Assembly: GCF_000260135.1 (NCBI RefSeq)
Contig: NZ_JH651384.1
Location: forward strand, 4,448,693-4,512,692
Direction of reading: 5' to 3'
Length of the DNA: 64,000 bases
Origin: Thiothrix nivea DSM 5205
GTDB lineage: Bacteria; Pseudomonadota; Gammaproteobacteria; Thiotrichales; Thiotrichaceae
Each line of letters opens with the position of its first letter. Position 1 is the stretch's first letter. The notes under the pieces are model-generated. The model made no database searches, had not been told where the DNA came from, and saw only the letters and a list, made by a program, of their open reading frames with translations. Positions 53,514-62,558 of the stretch are shown here, piece by piece. A program made the translations under genes and the position numbers.

Positions 53514-53574
53514 ATGAATTGTTAAGTTTTGTTAAGTCGCCTGTCAGGAGGGTGTCCGGGCGGGTAGCTATGAT
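53514..53574 (+). promoter_or_regulatory. GTTAAG-N4-GTTAAG promoter element before the DUF697 pair
   Basis: Positions 53514-53536 are identical over 23 bp to 31237-31259 upstream of the cupin gene. The two GTTAAG hexamers are followed after 32 bp by TATGAT, a likely -10. The gap differs by 3 bp from the cupin copy. Confidence 0.6.
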
Positions 53575-53622
53575 AAAATCTTTGGCTGTTATTGTTTCCC
53601 GATGAAATGGAGATGTTTTCCC

Positions 53623-54219
53623 ATGGCAGAAGAAATTGTGGTAGAGCCTGCTACTGAACGTCAGGTCGATCCTGAGGTGGAAATGGCTGCCGTCAATACG
53701 GAAGTGTGTGATATTGAAGCTAACAATATCGTCAAGAACCACATCATTGCCAGTATGGCCATGGGTTTAGTACCTGTTCCCCTATTTGATTTGGCGGCAC
53801 TGGTTACAACCCAGATGAACATGTTGCGCAGCCTGAGCGAACATTATGGTGTCCCGTTTGGCGACAGTGATAGCAAATCGTTGGTTACCTCGCTGGTCAG
53901 TGGCTCTTTACCGGTTTTGGGGGTGGTGGGACTGAGCAGCTTCGCCAAACTGATTCCAGGTGTGGGTACGTTGGTGGGTAGTGCGAGCCTGAGCATCAGT
54001 GCGGGTGCCGTCACGTATGCAGTAGGGCAAACATTCATCATGCACTACGAAGCTGGCGGAACCCTGGAAAATTTTGAACCCAAACAAGCGCAGGCATTTT
54101 TTAAGCGGGAGTTTGATAAAGGCAAAAGTTTTGTGCAGGAAATACGTGATGAAATCAAAGGGTCGGCCACTGCCACTCATGCAGGGTCAGAAGAAGAACA
54201 GAATGTGGTGAAAGCCTGA
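53623..54219 (+). CDS. DUF697-family membrane-associated protein
   Basis: 198 residues from the ATG behind GGAG; the ATG at 53602 lacks a ribosome site. The core HIIASMAMGLVPVPLFDLAALVTTQMNML, then GSLPVLGVVGLSSFAKLIPGVGTLVGSAS and AVGQTFIMHYEAGGTLENF, is the DUF697 pattern. It has two glycine-rich hydrophobic hairpins and a C-terminal helical tail. These proteins are small and often paired, and are linked by context to membrane GTPases or stress responses. No biochemical function is known. The start lies about 85 bp after the shared GTTAAG element. Confidence 0.82.
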   Translation: MAEEIVVEPATERQVDPEVEMAAVNTEVCDIEANNIVKNHIIASMAMGLVPVPLFDLAALVTTQMNMLRSLSEHYGVPFGDSDSKSLVTSLVSGSLPVLGVVGLSSFAKLIPGVGTLVGSASLSISAGAVTYAVGQTFIMHYEAGGTLENFEPKQAQAFFKREFDKGKSFVQEIRDEIKGSATATHAGSEEEQNVVKA

Positions 54220-54224
54220 TTATA

Positions 54225-54824
54225 TTGGATAAAAATACGCCAGTGCCAGATCAGGATAACATTTGCGAACCCTTGTCAGATGATTCTGATCTGGCAAGGC
54301 AATCCAATGCTGTGTATTTGGCCGCAGCAAAATGCAAAAGTCGCCGGGAAAAAGCGGACGGTATCATCAAGTCCAACGTGATTCAGGCAGTGATGATGGG
54401 GTTGATACCCCTGCCGGTGCTGGATGTGGTTGCCCTGACCAACATTCAGTTCAAAATGATGGATGATCTGGTCAAATTATACGGTATTCGCTACACAAAA
54501 ATTGAAAGATCCATTGTGAAATCCTTTCTTCTAGGAATGCTGCCCGTTGCAACTGTTACAGGATTAAGCAGTGTACTCAAGTTAATGCCTGGAATAGGCT
54601 CCTTTACCGGTAGTGCAAGCGTTTCCGTTAGTGCTGGAGGTTTGACCTATGCAACCGGCAGGGTATTCGCTCACCATTTTGAGGGCGGTGGCACACTGGA
54701 TGATTTTAACCTGGAAGAGGCCAAGCGCCGGTTTCGTCAGGAATTGCGTCGAGGACGGGAGGTAGCCCGTGAACTATCAAGCAGAAAACAGTTGCCATCA
54801 CCAGCAGACGGACGGACGGACTAG
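54225..54824 (+). CDS. Second DUF697-family protein
   Basis: A 199-residue paralogue of the preceding protein (AVMMGLIPLPVLDVVALTNIQFKMM, PVATVTGLSSVLKLMPGIGSFTGSAS, VFAHHFEGGGTLDDF). It has a longer basic N-terminal region and an Arg-rich tail. The likely start is TTG, 6 bp after the first gene's stop. No ATG lies before the conserved region in this frame except inside the domain. The two proteins probably form hetero-oligomers in the membrane. Confidence 0.8.
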   Translation: MDKNTPVPDQDNICEPLSDDSDLARQSNAVYLAAAKCKSRREKADGIIKSNVIQAVMMGLIPLPVLDVVALTNIQFKMMDDLVKLYGIRYTKIERSIVKSFLLGMLPVATVTGLSSVLKLMPGIGSFTGSASVSVSAGGLTYATGRVFAHHFEGGGTLDDFNLEEAKRRFRQELRRGREVARELSSRKQLPSPADGRTD

Positions 54825-54826
54825 TC

Positions 54827-55885
54827 ATGTTCAAGATTTTTTTCATTAGCCTTATCGCGACTGTTATGTGTAGCAAATCTGTACATGGACAGGATGTTTT
54901 TACCCAAGAGCCAGAGGAAAAAGTCATTGTTTACAACTGGTCAGATTATATCCCTGAAGGTGTATTGAAGGCATTTACCCAAGAGACAGGCATCAAGGTA
55001 GAGTATTCGACCTACGATAACAATGAAATCATGTATACCCGTTTAAAGCTTCTCAAAGGGCGTGGTTATGATGTGTTGGTACCTTCTACTGTGCTGGTGT
55101 CCAGAATGGCGAATGAGGGCTTGTTACAAGCTTTGGACCACAACAAACTCAAACACTTTGGCGAGCTGGATCCAAACCTGTTGGACAAGCCTTATGATCC
55201 GAATAATACGTTCAGTGTACCTTATCTCTGGGGGACAACGGGTATTGGCATTGATACAGACAAAGTAGATAAAAGTCAGGTTAAACGCTGGGCTGATTTA
55301 TGGCTCAAGCAGTGGAAAGGCAGGTTACTGTTGACTGACGATATGCGTGAAGTTTTTCACATGGCCCTACTGGTAAACGGTCACTCTGGTGATACGAATA
55401 ATCCTGAAGAAATCAAACTGGCTTATGAAAAGCTGAGTACCCTGATGCCGGGAGTTAAAGTTGTAAGTGGTTCCCCGAGTGCTGAATTTCTTTCCGGTAA
55501 TGTTGATATAGGCTTAATCTGGAATGGTGAAATCACAATCAGCAAAGAAGAAAAGCCGTCTTTGGAATATATTTATCCAGAGGAGGGCGTTAATGTCTGG
55601 ATTGATAGTTTCGTTATTCCTGCCCGTGCAACTAATGTCGACAACGCTCACCAGTTTATTGATTACATGTTACGCCCTGAAGTAGCCGCGCGATGTGTAC
55701 AGGAACTGGGTTACGCGACTCCCAGTCTAAAGGCCAGAGAATTACTGGACGCAAAGTTGAGGAATAACCCCGTGATATTTCCTCCCGCCGAAGTGCTGGC
55801 CGATGCCGAGTTCCAGGCAGATGCCGGCAGTGAGGCCATGGAACTTTACCGGCTTTACTGGGATAAATTGAAAGTCGGTGAGTGA
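54827..55885 (+). CDS. Spermidine/putrescine-type periplasmic binding protein (PotD/PotF-like)
   Basis: 352 residues with a signal peptide (FFISLIATVMCSKSVHG). VIVYNWSDYIPEGVLKAFTQETGIKVEYSTYDNNEIMY is the typical PotD opening, and VPYLWGTTGIGIDTDKV and VDIGLIWNGEI are also family blocks. It starts 3 bp after the second DUF697 gene. No PotABC permease genes are present, so this is the third permease-less binding protein within 6 kb. It may deliver ligand to a distant transporter or act as a sensor. Confidence 0.9.
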   Translation: MFKIFFISLIATVMCSKSVHGQDVFTQEPEEKVIVYNWSDYIPEGVLKAFTQETGIKVEYSTYDNNEIMYTRLKLLKGRGYDVLVPSTVLVSRMANEGLLQALDHNKLKHFGELDPNLLDKPYDPNNTFSVPYLWGTTGIGIDTDKVDKSQVKRWADLWLKQWKGRLLLTDDMREVFHMALLVNGHSGDTNNPEEIKLAYEKLSTLMPGVKVVSGSPSAEFLSGNVDIGLIWNGEITISKEEKPSLEYIYPEEGVNVWIDSFVIPARATNVDNAHQFIDYMLRPEVAARCVQELGYATPSLKARELLDAKLRNNPVIFPPAEVLADAEFQADAGSEAMELYRLYWDKLKVGE

Positions 55886-55917
55886 ATCAAGTTATGTTTG
55901 CCCCAGCCATTCGCCAT

Positions 55918-56217
55918 TCATAAATACCCACTACGGGATGCCTCCAGCAGGTGGCAGAGGGTTTTCAGCTTGAATTGGTGCTGTGTTCCCGAATAAAGGC
56001 GTACTTCACTTGGGCTGTTTCGCAAAGTACGCGCTGGCTTTTTTAGGATAGCCATCTCTTCCTCCGCTACCACTCCCGCACATTTGCGCGCTGTCATAGG
56101 CTCCGGCATAACCCTTCCGTTGCAAATCCGTGTACAGGCGTTGGGCCGTGCGCCGTTGCGCAGGCGGCTTCCCTGTTTCGGCTACTCATGGCGGCGGATC
56201 TTGCCGATGGTTTCCAT
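55918..56217 (-). mobile_element. Decayed transposase fragments: IS21 IstA-like joined to IS3-like
   Basis: Read on the minus strand from 56217, METIGKIRRHE is the start of an IS21-family IstA. RRTAQRLYTDLQRKGYAGAYDS is another IstA block in a shifted frame. It then turns into an IS3 OrfA end (EEEMAILKK, then KKASAYFAKQPK over an A-run). Fragments of an OrfB start follow (VKYAFIREHS, QFKLKTLCHLLEASRSGY). Several frameshifts and stops show it is dead. The 555 bp between the PotD-like gene and sucA otherwise hold only the sucA control region. Confidence 0.7.
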
Positions 56218-56260
56218 GCATAACACTCCAGGTTGCTACACGATTTTTTGCATTATTACT

Positions 56261-56374
56261 CTGACATTGTTGACACTTTACCGCTATAATGTCGACAATA
56301 CGATAAGAAAATAACAAGGTTTGGCCTGTTTTTCTAGGATTCTACGTATCGTGAAACACAGAAGTGTCGACAAT
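56261..56374 (+). promoter_or_regulatory. sucA promoter with three TGTCGACAAT-type operator sites
   Basis: A -35-like CTGACA (56261-56266) and a perfect -10 TATAAT (56285-56290) are 18 bp apart. ATTGTTGACA (56266-56275) and TGTCGACAAT (56290-56299) form an inverted pair around the spacer, and TGTCGACAAT recurs at 56365-56374. The half-site resembles GntR/FadR-type operators, an inference. Position over the promoter suggests repression. Confidence 0.65.
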
Positions 56375-56464
56375 GCGTATTTTTCTATACCTCGTCAAAC
56401 CTGCAATAACGGATATTTACCCATCAAGTAGGTTGGAAACATGAACAAAGGAGAAGGGCAGGCC

Positions 56465-59284
56465 ATGGCCTGGAATGCGGATACACAACTGGACGGCAAC
56501 AGCGTTATCTATCTGGAGGAAATGTACGAGCGTTACCTGCAAGAGCCGGGCGCGGTTCCGGCAAGCTGGCAGCAGTATTTTGACGGTTTGCCGCAGGTCA
56601 ACGGCCATGACCGCGACACTCGCCATTCGCTGGTGAAAGATTATTTCCGCGCCTACGCAGCCAAACCGCAAGCGTATGCAGTCGCCGCCAGCAATTCTGT
56701 CGATATGGAGCATGAGCGCAAGCAGGTCAAGGTGCTGCAACTGATCAACGCCTACCGCGTTCAGGGCCATTTTCATGCCTGCACCAATCCGCTGGATGAA
56801 AGTGCCCCCCGCTTTGTCAAGGAACTGACTCTGGAATACCATTCCCTCAGTCAGCAGGATCTGGATACTTCATTCAATACCGGCTCCCTGTTCACCTCAG
56901 ATCAGATGAAATTGCGCGATATTATCGCCCAGTTGGAAGCCACCTACTGTGGTTCAATCGGTACACAATACATGCACACGACCAGTACCGATCAGAAACG
57001 CTGGATTCAGCAACGCCTGGAATCCATCCGCGCCACCCCTTCTTTTGCTAAGGAGGCGAAGCTTGATATTCTGGATCGCCTGACTGTTGCCGAAGGTCTG
57101 GAACGTTATCTGCATACTAATTATGTTGGCCAGAAACGCTTCTCTCTGGAGGGGGGGGAAAGCCTGATTCCGATGTTGAATTCCATGATCCTGCACGCTG
57201 GCAAGAACGGGGCAGTGGAAATGGTTATCGGTATGGCGCACCGTGGCCGCCTGAACGTGCTTGTCAATATCCTGGGCAAGTCGCCTGCGATGCTGTTCAG
57301 TGAGTTTGAAGGCAAGTATGCTGATACTGGCCGTACCGGTGACGTTAAATACCACATGGGTTACGCTTCCGACCTGAAAACGGAGGGTGGCCCGGTGCAT
57401 GTGGCGATGGCTTTCAACCCATCCCACCTGGAAATCGTCGGGCCGGTGGTGGAAGGGGCAGTACGCGCCCGTCAGGATCGCTGGGCTGAAAACGGTTACG
57501 AAAAAATTGTACCGGTCGTCTTGCATGGTGATGCCGCATTTGCGGGGCAGGGCGTCAATATGGAAATGCTGCAAATGGCCGATACCCGTGGTTATCGCAC
57601 CCATGGCACTATCCATATCGTTATCAACAATCAGGTTGGCTTTACCACCAGTGCCGCTATTGATGCGCGTTCCACTTATTACTGTACCGACATCGCCAAA
57701 ATGGTTGATTCGCCAGTTTTCCATGTCAATGGGGATGATCCTGAAGCGGTGGTGCTGATTACCCAGCTGGCAATGGATTACCGGAACCATTTCAGAAAGG
57801 ATGTGGTCATCGATCTGGTTTGCTACCGTCGTCATGGTCACAATGAGGCTGATGAGCCATCTGCTACCCAGCCGGTGATGTACCGCAAGATTCGTTCCCT
57901 GCCGACAACCCGTGAGCGCTATGCGCAAAAGCTGGTAGCTGAAGGCGTGATTACGGAAGATGGAGCCAAGGAACTTGTTCAACGTTGCCGCCAGCAGCTG
58001 ACAGATGGTATTCCAACCGTACCTCACCTGTTGGGCAAGGATGAAGTCCAGAATCCTCACCCTGTCAACTGGAAGCGCTTTGTCAATGGCTCCTGGGATA
58101 TGCCAGCCGATACCACCATTGATGTGGAAACCATCCGCCACTTGGGTGAAAAACTTACGGTTGTACCCGAGGGCTTTAAACTCAATTCCCGCGTTGCACG
58201 CATTGTCGCCGACCGGAAGAAAATGGCCGCAGGCGAACAGGCGATGGACTGGGGCTTCTGCGAAAATCTGGCTTACGCGACCCTGATAGAAGAAGGTTTC
58301 CCCATCCGCTTGTCAGGTGAAGACTGTGGTCGTGGCACCTTCTTCCATCGCCATGCTGTCTTCCATGAGCAGGACACGGGTGAAACCTATGTGCCGCTGA
58401 AAAACCTGTCTCCGGCACAGCTGCCATTCGTGGTCATCGACTCACTGCTTTCCGAAGAGGCGGTACTGGGTTTCGAATACGGCTATGCCACCACCGAAGC
58501 CAATACCCTGACGATCTGGGAAGCGCAATTCGGTGACTTCGCCAACTGCGCGCAGGTTGTGATCGACCAGTTCATCAGTTCCGGTGAGCAGAAGTGGGGC
58601 CGTTTGTGTGGTCTGGTCATGCTGCTGCCGCACGGTTTTGAAGGCCAGGGGCCGGAACACTCTTCCGCGCGTCTGGAACGCTATTTGCAGCTGTGTGCGC
58701 AGAACAACATGCAGGTTTGCGTACCGAGTACCCCGGCGCAGGCATTCCACATGCTGCGTCGCCAGATGATCCGCGAGTACCGCACACCACTGATCGTGAT
58801 GACGCCGAAAAGCCTGCTGCGCCATCCGATGGCAGTGAACACGATCGAAGACCTGACCGAACGCGGCTTCCAGAACGTCATCGGCGAAATCGACCCGATT
58901 GACCAGGAAAAGGTAACCCGTCTGGTCATGTGTAGCGGCAAGGTGTATTACGACCTGCTGGAAGCACGCCGTAAGGCTAATCTGGAACATGTCGCCATTG
59001 TGCGCATCGAACAGTTATACCCGTTCCCGGAAGTGGATATGTGCGCCATGCTCAGGCGCTACCCGAACGCCGACACTTTCATCTGGTGTCAGGAAGAGCC
59101 GCTCAACCAGGGTGCATGGCTGAGCATCCAGCCATCGTTACGCGAGGTGCTGGGCGCAATGGCCTTGCTGGAAGTGGCCAGCCGCCCGGCTTCCGCTTCG
59201 CCTGCGGTGGGTAGTGCAAAAGTTCATGCTGCACAGCAGCAAAAATTAGTGGATACTGCGCTGGGAAGAATTGTTGAATCATGA
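56465..59284 (+). CDS. sucA: 2-oxoglutarate dehydrogenase E1 component
   Basis: Thiamine-diphosphate enzyme that decarboxylates 2-oxoglutarate in the TCA cycle and passes succinyl to the E2 lipoyl domain. The 939 residues match normal length. YLEEMYERYLQEPGAVPASWQQYF is the E2-binding N-terminus. VIGMAHRGRLNVLVNILGK and HGDAAFAGQG (the ThDP-binding GDA) follow, with RHGHNEADEPSATQPVMY and, near the end, LMLLPHGFEGQGPEHSSARLER. The ATG after AAGGAG is preferred over the one 24 bp earlier. Unusually, sucB and lpd do not follow; zapE does. Confidence 0.96.
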   Translation: MAWNADTQLDGNSVIYLEEMYERYLQEPGAVPASWQQYFDGLPQVNGHDRDTRHSLVKDYFRAYAAKPQAYAVAASNSVDMEHERKQVKVLQLINAYRVQGHFHACTNPLDESAPRFVKELTLEYHSLSQQDLDTSFNTGSLFTSDQMKLRDIIAQLEATYCGSIGTQYMHTTSTDQKRWIQQRLESIRATPSFAKEAKLDILDRLTVAEGLERYLHTNYVGQKRFSLEGGESLIPMLNSMILHAGKNGAVEMVIGMAHRGRLNVLVNILGKSPAMLFSEFEGKYADTGRTGDVKYHMGYASDLKTEGGPVHVAMAFNPSHLEIVGPVVEGAVRARQDRWAENGYEKIVPVVLHGDAAFAGQGVNMEMLQMADTRGYRTHGTIHIVINNQVGFTTSAAIDARSTYYCTDIAKMVDSPVFHVNGDDPEAVVLITQLAMDYRNHFRKDVVIDLVCYRRHGHNEADEPSATQPVMYRKIRSLPTTRERYAQKLVAEGVITEDGAKELVQRCRQQLTDGIPTVPHLLGKDEVQNPHPVNWKRFVNGSWDMPADTTIDVETIRHLGEKLTVVPEGFKLNSRVARIVADRKKMAAGEQAMDWGFCENLAYATLIEEGFPIRLSGEDCGRGTFFHRHAVFHEQDTGETYVPLKNLSPAQLPFVVIDSLLSEEAVLGFEYGYATTEANTLTIWEAQFGDFANCAQVVIDQFISSGEQKWGRLCGLVMLLPHGFEGQGPEHSSARLERYLQLCAQNNMQVCVPSTPAQAFHMLRRQMIREYRTPLIVMTPKSLLRHPMAVNTIEDLTERGFQNVIGEIDPIDQEKVTRLVMCSGKVYYDLLEARRKANLEHVAIVRIEQLYPFPEVDMCAMLRRYPNADTFIWCQEEPLNQGAWLSIQPSLREVLGAMALLEVASRPASASPAVGSAKVHAAQQQKLVDTALGRIVES

Positions 59285-59298
59285 AGGAAGGGAATGTT

Positions 59299-60402
59299 AT
59301 GCCGTTGATGAAGCATTATCAGGATGCCATCCGCGAGGGCGCGATCCAGCAGGATCCTGCCCAACTGGAAGGTATCAAGGTTTTGCAGGAGGTCTGGAAC
59401 GATCTGCTCAGGCCGCGCCCGAAACCGGTTGCACGCGCTGGTTTGATGGGTATGTTTTCCAAACGGCGTAACGTGGTCGAACCGGTGCGCGGCGCTTACC
59501 TGTGGGGTGGCGTCGGGCGCGGTAAAACCTGGCTGATGGACATGTTCTACTCACGCATTCCGTTGGCCGAAAAACGGCGGATGCACTACCACCATTTCAT
59601 GTTCTTCATCCATGAGGAATTGAAAAAGCTGGCCAGCCACCGTAATCCACTGGAAGAAGTCGCGGCGCAACTGGCGCAGGAAGTGCGCCTGCTGTGCATC
59701 GACGAATTCCACGTCATGGATATTGTCGACGCCATGATGTTGCACGGCCTGCTGGATGCGATGAGCAAGCAGGGCATCACGCTGGTGACGACCTCCAACC
59801 GCGTGCCTGACGACTTGTACCTAAACGGTTTGCAGCGCGAACGCTTCCTGCCTGCCATCGCACTGTTGAAAAAGCACACCCATGTAGTTGAGCTGGATAA
59901 CAACATCGACTACCGCATGTTGAAGAAAATCAGCCACGACAGCTTTCTTGAAGACGACGACGCCATTTTGGTGGAGCACGAGTTGGAAAAGTGTTTTGCT
60001 GAACTGGCCAGCGGTGCGGTGGAAGTTGGGCAGGACATCGAAGTGCAGGGGCGCACCCTGCCCACCCATCGCCTGTCGGAAAACATCGTTTGGTTTGATT
60101 TCAGTACCTTGTGTGAAACGGCGCGTTCCACCCGTGATTACATCGAGTTGGCGGAACGGTTTGATTACATCATGCTCTCCGGCCTGCATGTGCTGGGTGA
60201 AGAGCATGAGTCGGCGGCGCGGCGTTTCCTCAACCTGATTGATGAGCTGTATGACCGCAATGTGCAGTTCATTTTTTCCACCACCATTTCACTGGATAAC
60301 CTGTATCAGGGTCACAAGCTGAAATTCGAGTTCCAGCGGGCGCTGAGCCGCTTGAACGAGATGCAGGGGGATGATTACCAGCAGGTGAAGCTGGCGGGGT
60401 AG
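59299..60402 (+). CDS. zapE: Cell division protein ZapE (AFG1-like ATPase)
   Basis: 367 residues. Walker A is YLWGGVGRGKTWLMD, the Walker B region is VRLLCIDEFHVMDIVDAM, and LVTTSNRVPDDLYLNGLQRERFLPAI is the AFG1/ZapE signature. ZapE is an ATPase that binds the Z-ring late in division; eukaryotic AFG1 helps mitochondrial protein quality control. The start with GGAAGGG is chosen rather than the ATG overlapping the sucA stop. The 14-bp gap to sucA suggests co-transcription. Confidence 0.94.
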   Translation: MPLMKHYQDAIREGAIQQDPAQLEGIKVLQEVWNDLLRPRPKPVARAGLMGMFSKRRNVVEPVRGAYLWGGVGRGKTWLMDMFYSRIPLAEKRRMHYHHFMFFIHEELKKLASHRNPLEEVAAQLAQEVRLLCIDEFHVMDIVDAMMLHGLLDAMSKQGITLVTTSNRVPDDLYLNGLQRERFLPAIALLKKHTHVVELDNNIDYRMLKKISHDSFLEDDDAILVEHELEKCFAELASGAVEVGQDIEVQGRTLPTHRLSENIVWFDFSTLCETARSTRDYIELAERFDYIMLSGLHVLGEEHESAARRFLNLIDELYDRNVQFIFSTTISLDNLYQGHKLKFEFQRALSRLNEMQGDDYQQVKLAG

Positions 60403-60524
60403 GTTGATCCGGCTCTGATGCGCAGGTTTTCCGATAATCGTCCGGTATGTCAGCAAGTTACGCTGGAAATCAGGCAGTGTGTGTTATCCTGCCAGCCAGA
60501 TGACTTCACCGGAAAACGACACGC

Positions 60525-61286
60525 ATGAACTCAAACCGTAGCCTGGACGTAGCCGCAGGGTGGATTACCCCCGAATGGCCAGCACCCACCAATATCCGCG
60601 CCGTCTGCACCACCCGCCACGGTGGCGTCAGCGAAGCGCCGTTCGATAGCCTCAACCTCGGTGATCATGTGGGCGACAACCCTTACGCCGTAGCCCGCAA
60701 CCGCATGATCGTGGGCGATACCCTGCAACTGCCCAGCGAACCGCTATGGCTCAAGCAGGTGCACGGCGTCGATGTTTGCGGCATGGATGTGGGAGCTTGT
60801 TACCCGACCGGCGATGCCTCGACCGCTTTCGGTAGGGGGCAGGTGTGCGTGGTGATGACGGCGGACTGCCTGCCTGTGATATTCTGCGACAAGGCCGGAA
60901 CCCGCGTAGCCGCTGCCCATGCCGGTTGGCGTGGGCTGGAAGCCGGCGTGCTGGAACGCACGGTTGAATCCCTGCAATGCGTCCCTACCGACTTGTTGGT
61001 GTGGCTGGGGCCAGCCATCGGTCCGGATGCGTTTGAAGTCGGCCCGGAAGTCTGTGAAGCCTTCATCCTGCATGACGTGGCGGCGGAAGCGGCATTCAAG
61101 CCTTCAGCCAATGCTGACAAATGGATGGCGGACATTTACCTGCTTGCCCGCCAGCGCCTGAACGCTGCTGGTGTTACGGGTATTTACGGTGGTGACTTGT
61201 GTACCTACACCGATAGCGAACGCTTTTTCTCCTACCGCCGCGATGGCCAGACCGGGCGCATGGCTTCCCTGATCTGGATGGCCTGA
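60525..61286 (+). CDS. pgeF: Multicopper-type laccase-domain protein, purine nucleoside phosphorylase (YfiH)
   Basis: 253 residues with the conserved blocks FDSLNLGDHVGDNP, WLKQVHG, VMTADCLPVIFCD and AAAHAGWRGLEAGV. The His/Cys residues in these blocks bind the active-site metal. YfiH proteins are reported as purine nucleoside phosphorylases/adenosine deaminases and as editors of peptidoglycan precursors. Normal length. The stop overlaps the next start by one base. A -10-like TATCCT lies in the 120-bp upstream gap. Confidence 0.93.
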   Translation: MNSNRSLDVAAGWITPEWPAPTNIRAVCTTRHGGVSEAPFDSLNLGDHVGDNPYAVARNRMIVGDTLQLPSEPLWLKQVHGVDVCGMDVGACYPTGDASTAFGRGQVCVVMTADCLPVIFCDKAGTRVAAAHAGWRGLEAGVLERTVESLQCVPTDLLVWLGPAIGPDAFEVGPEVCEAFILHDVAAEAAFKPSANADKWMADIYLLARQRLNAAGVTGIYGGDLCTYTDSERFFSYRRDGQTGRMASLIWMA

Positions 61287-62254
61287 TGCAATCACCGCTG
61301 CTTGTCGTCGACACGCTCAGTGTGCAGTTTCGCCTGAAAACCGGGCAGGACTTGCAGGCATTGTCGGATATTTCCTTTAACCTGCAAGCCGGGGAAACGC
61401 TGGGCATCGTCGGCGAGTCCGGCTGTGGCAAATCCACGCTTGCCCGTGCGATCCTGCAACTGGTGACGTCGACGCAAGGTGAAATCCGTTGGCAGGGCAA
61501 GCCACTGAATGCGCACGACAAGGCCGGGATGAAAATCTTCCGCCGCGCCGTGCAGTGCATTTTTCAAGACCCGCTGGATGCGCTCAACCCACGCATGACA
61601 GTTGGCGACATCCTTCAGGAACCCATGCAGGCGTTGCGCCCGGAGCTGGGTAAAGCCGCCATTCGCCAACGCGCTGACGAGTTGTTGCAAGCGGTTGGGT
61701 TGGAAAGCGGGATGCGTAACCGTTACCCACACGAGTTCTCCGGTGGCCAGTGCCAGCGTATCGGTATCGCCCGCGCCCTTGGCGTGGAACCGCAAATGAT
61801 CCTGTGCGACGAACCAGTGAGCGCCCTGGATGTGTCGATTCAGGGGCAGGTCGTCAAGCTACTGGCTGATTTGCAGCGGGAACGTAATCTCACGCTGTTG
61901 TTTATTTCCCACGACCTCAGCGTGGTGCGCGAACTCAGTCACCGGGTGCTGGTGCTGTATTTGGGGCGCATCATGGAAATTGCGGCGGCGGAAAGCCTCT
62001 ATACAAACCCTTTGCACCCGTATACGCGTATGTTGCTGGCTGCTATCCCCTTGCCGGATCCAAAACTGGAGCGGGAACGGTTGGCGAAGGTGAAAGTGGG
62101 GGCAGGGGAGTTGCCTTCGCCGCTGAACCTGCCGTCAGGATGCGTGTTCCACACCCGTTGCCCGCAGGCGCAGGCGGTGTGCCGGGAACAGATACCGGCA
62201 TTGCGTGAAGTGGACGGGCGGCAGGTTGCCTGCCATTTTGCGCTTCAGGGGTGA
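61286..62254 (+). CDS. Oligopeptide/dipeptide ABC transporter ATP-binding protein (OppF/DppF-like)
   Basis: 322 residues. Walker A GESGCGKST, Q-loop CIFQDPLDALNPRMTV, signature FSGGQCQRIGIARAL, Walker B MILCDEPVSALD and H-loop LLFISHDLSVV are all present. The C-terminal Cys-rich oligo_HPY extension (PSGCVFHTRCPQAQAVC) is complete. Binding protein, permeases and the partner OppD are absent here, so it is an orphan subunit that must act with components encoded elsewhere. It is translationally coupled to pgeF. Confidence 0.92.
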   Translation: MQSPLLVVDTLSVQFRLKTGQDLQALSDISFNLQAGETLGIVGESGCGKSTLARAILQLVTSTQGEIRWQGKPLNAHDKAGMKIFRRAVQCIFQDPLDALNPRMTVGDILQEPMQALRPELGKAAIRQRADELLQAVGLESGMRNRYPHEFSGGQCQRIGIARALGVEPQMILCDEPVSALDVSIQGQVVKLLADLQRERNLTLLFISHDLSVVRELSHRVLVLYLGRIMEIAAAESLYTNPLHPYTRMLLAAIPLPDPKLERERLAKVKVGAGELPSPLNLPSGCVFHTRCPQAQAVCREQIPALREVDGRQVACHFALQG

Positions 62255-62280
62255 TGGTAACCGTCTAGGGTGCATTGAAG

Positions 62281-62538
62281 TCAAGGCGTCACTTCTGTTC
62301 TCAACTCATCCGGCCAGCACCCCACCGGAAACCCTAAATCCCCGCTCACCTTTTCAAACCGCACCAGATAAAACTCATCATCCGGATATTCCTCGTAATG
62401 CCCGGTATTGATCAACACACCGCGCGTTCCCGCAGCCGCAATCAGCGTACCTTGCGGATAACCAGGCACTTCACCGTCGCTGATGATGTCTTCGGCGGCG
62501 AATACCATGTCGCCGGGTTGCAGTTGGGCAATATCCAT
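62281..62538 (-). CDS. nifZ: NifZ-like protein
   Basis: 85 residues from the ATG behind AAGGG; a GTG nine bases upstream is possible. LQPGDMVFAAEDIISDGEVPG, LIAAAGTRGVLINTGHYEE and EFYLVRFE match the NifZ domain, which assists maturation of the nitrogenase P-clusters. It follows nifS on the same strand, but a terminator hairpin lies between them. It is convergent with the OppF-like gene. Confidence 0.8.
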   Translation of the reverse strand: MDIAQLQPGDMVFAAEDIISDGEVPGYPQGTLIAAAGTRGVLINTGHYEEYPDDEFYLVRFEKVSGDLGFPVGCWPDELRTEVTP

Positions 62539-62558
62539 GTTTTTCACCCTTGTCTGTA

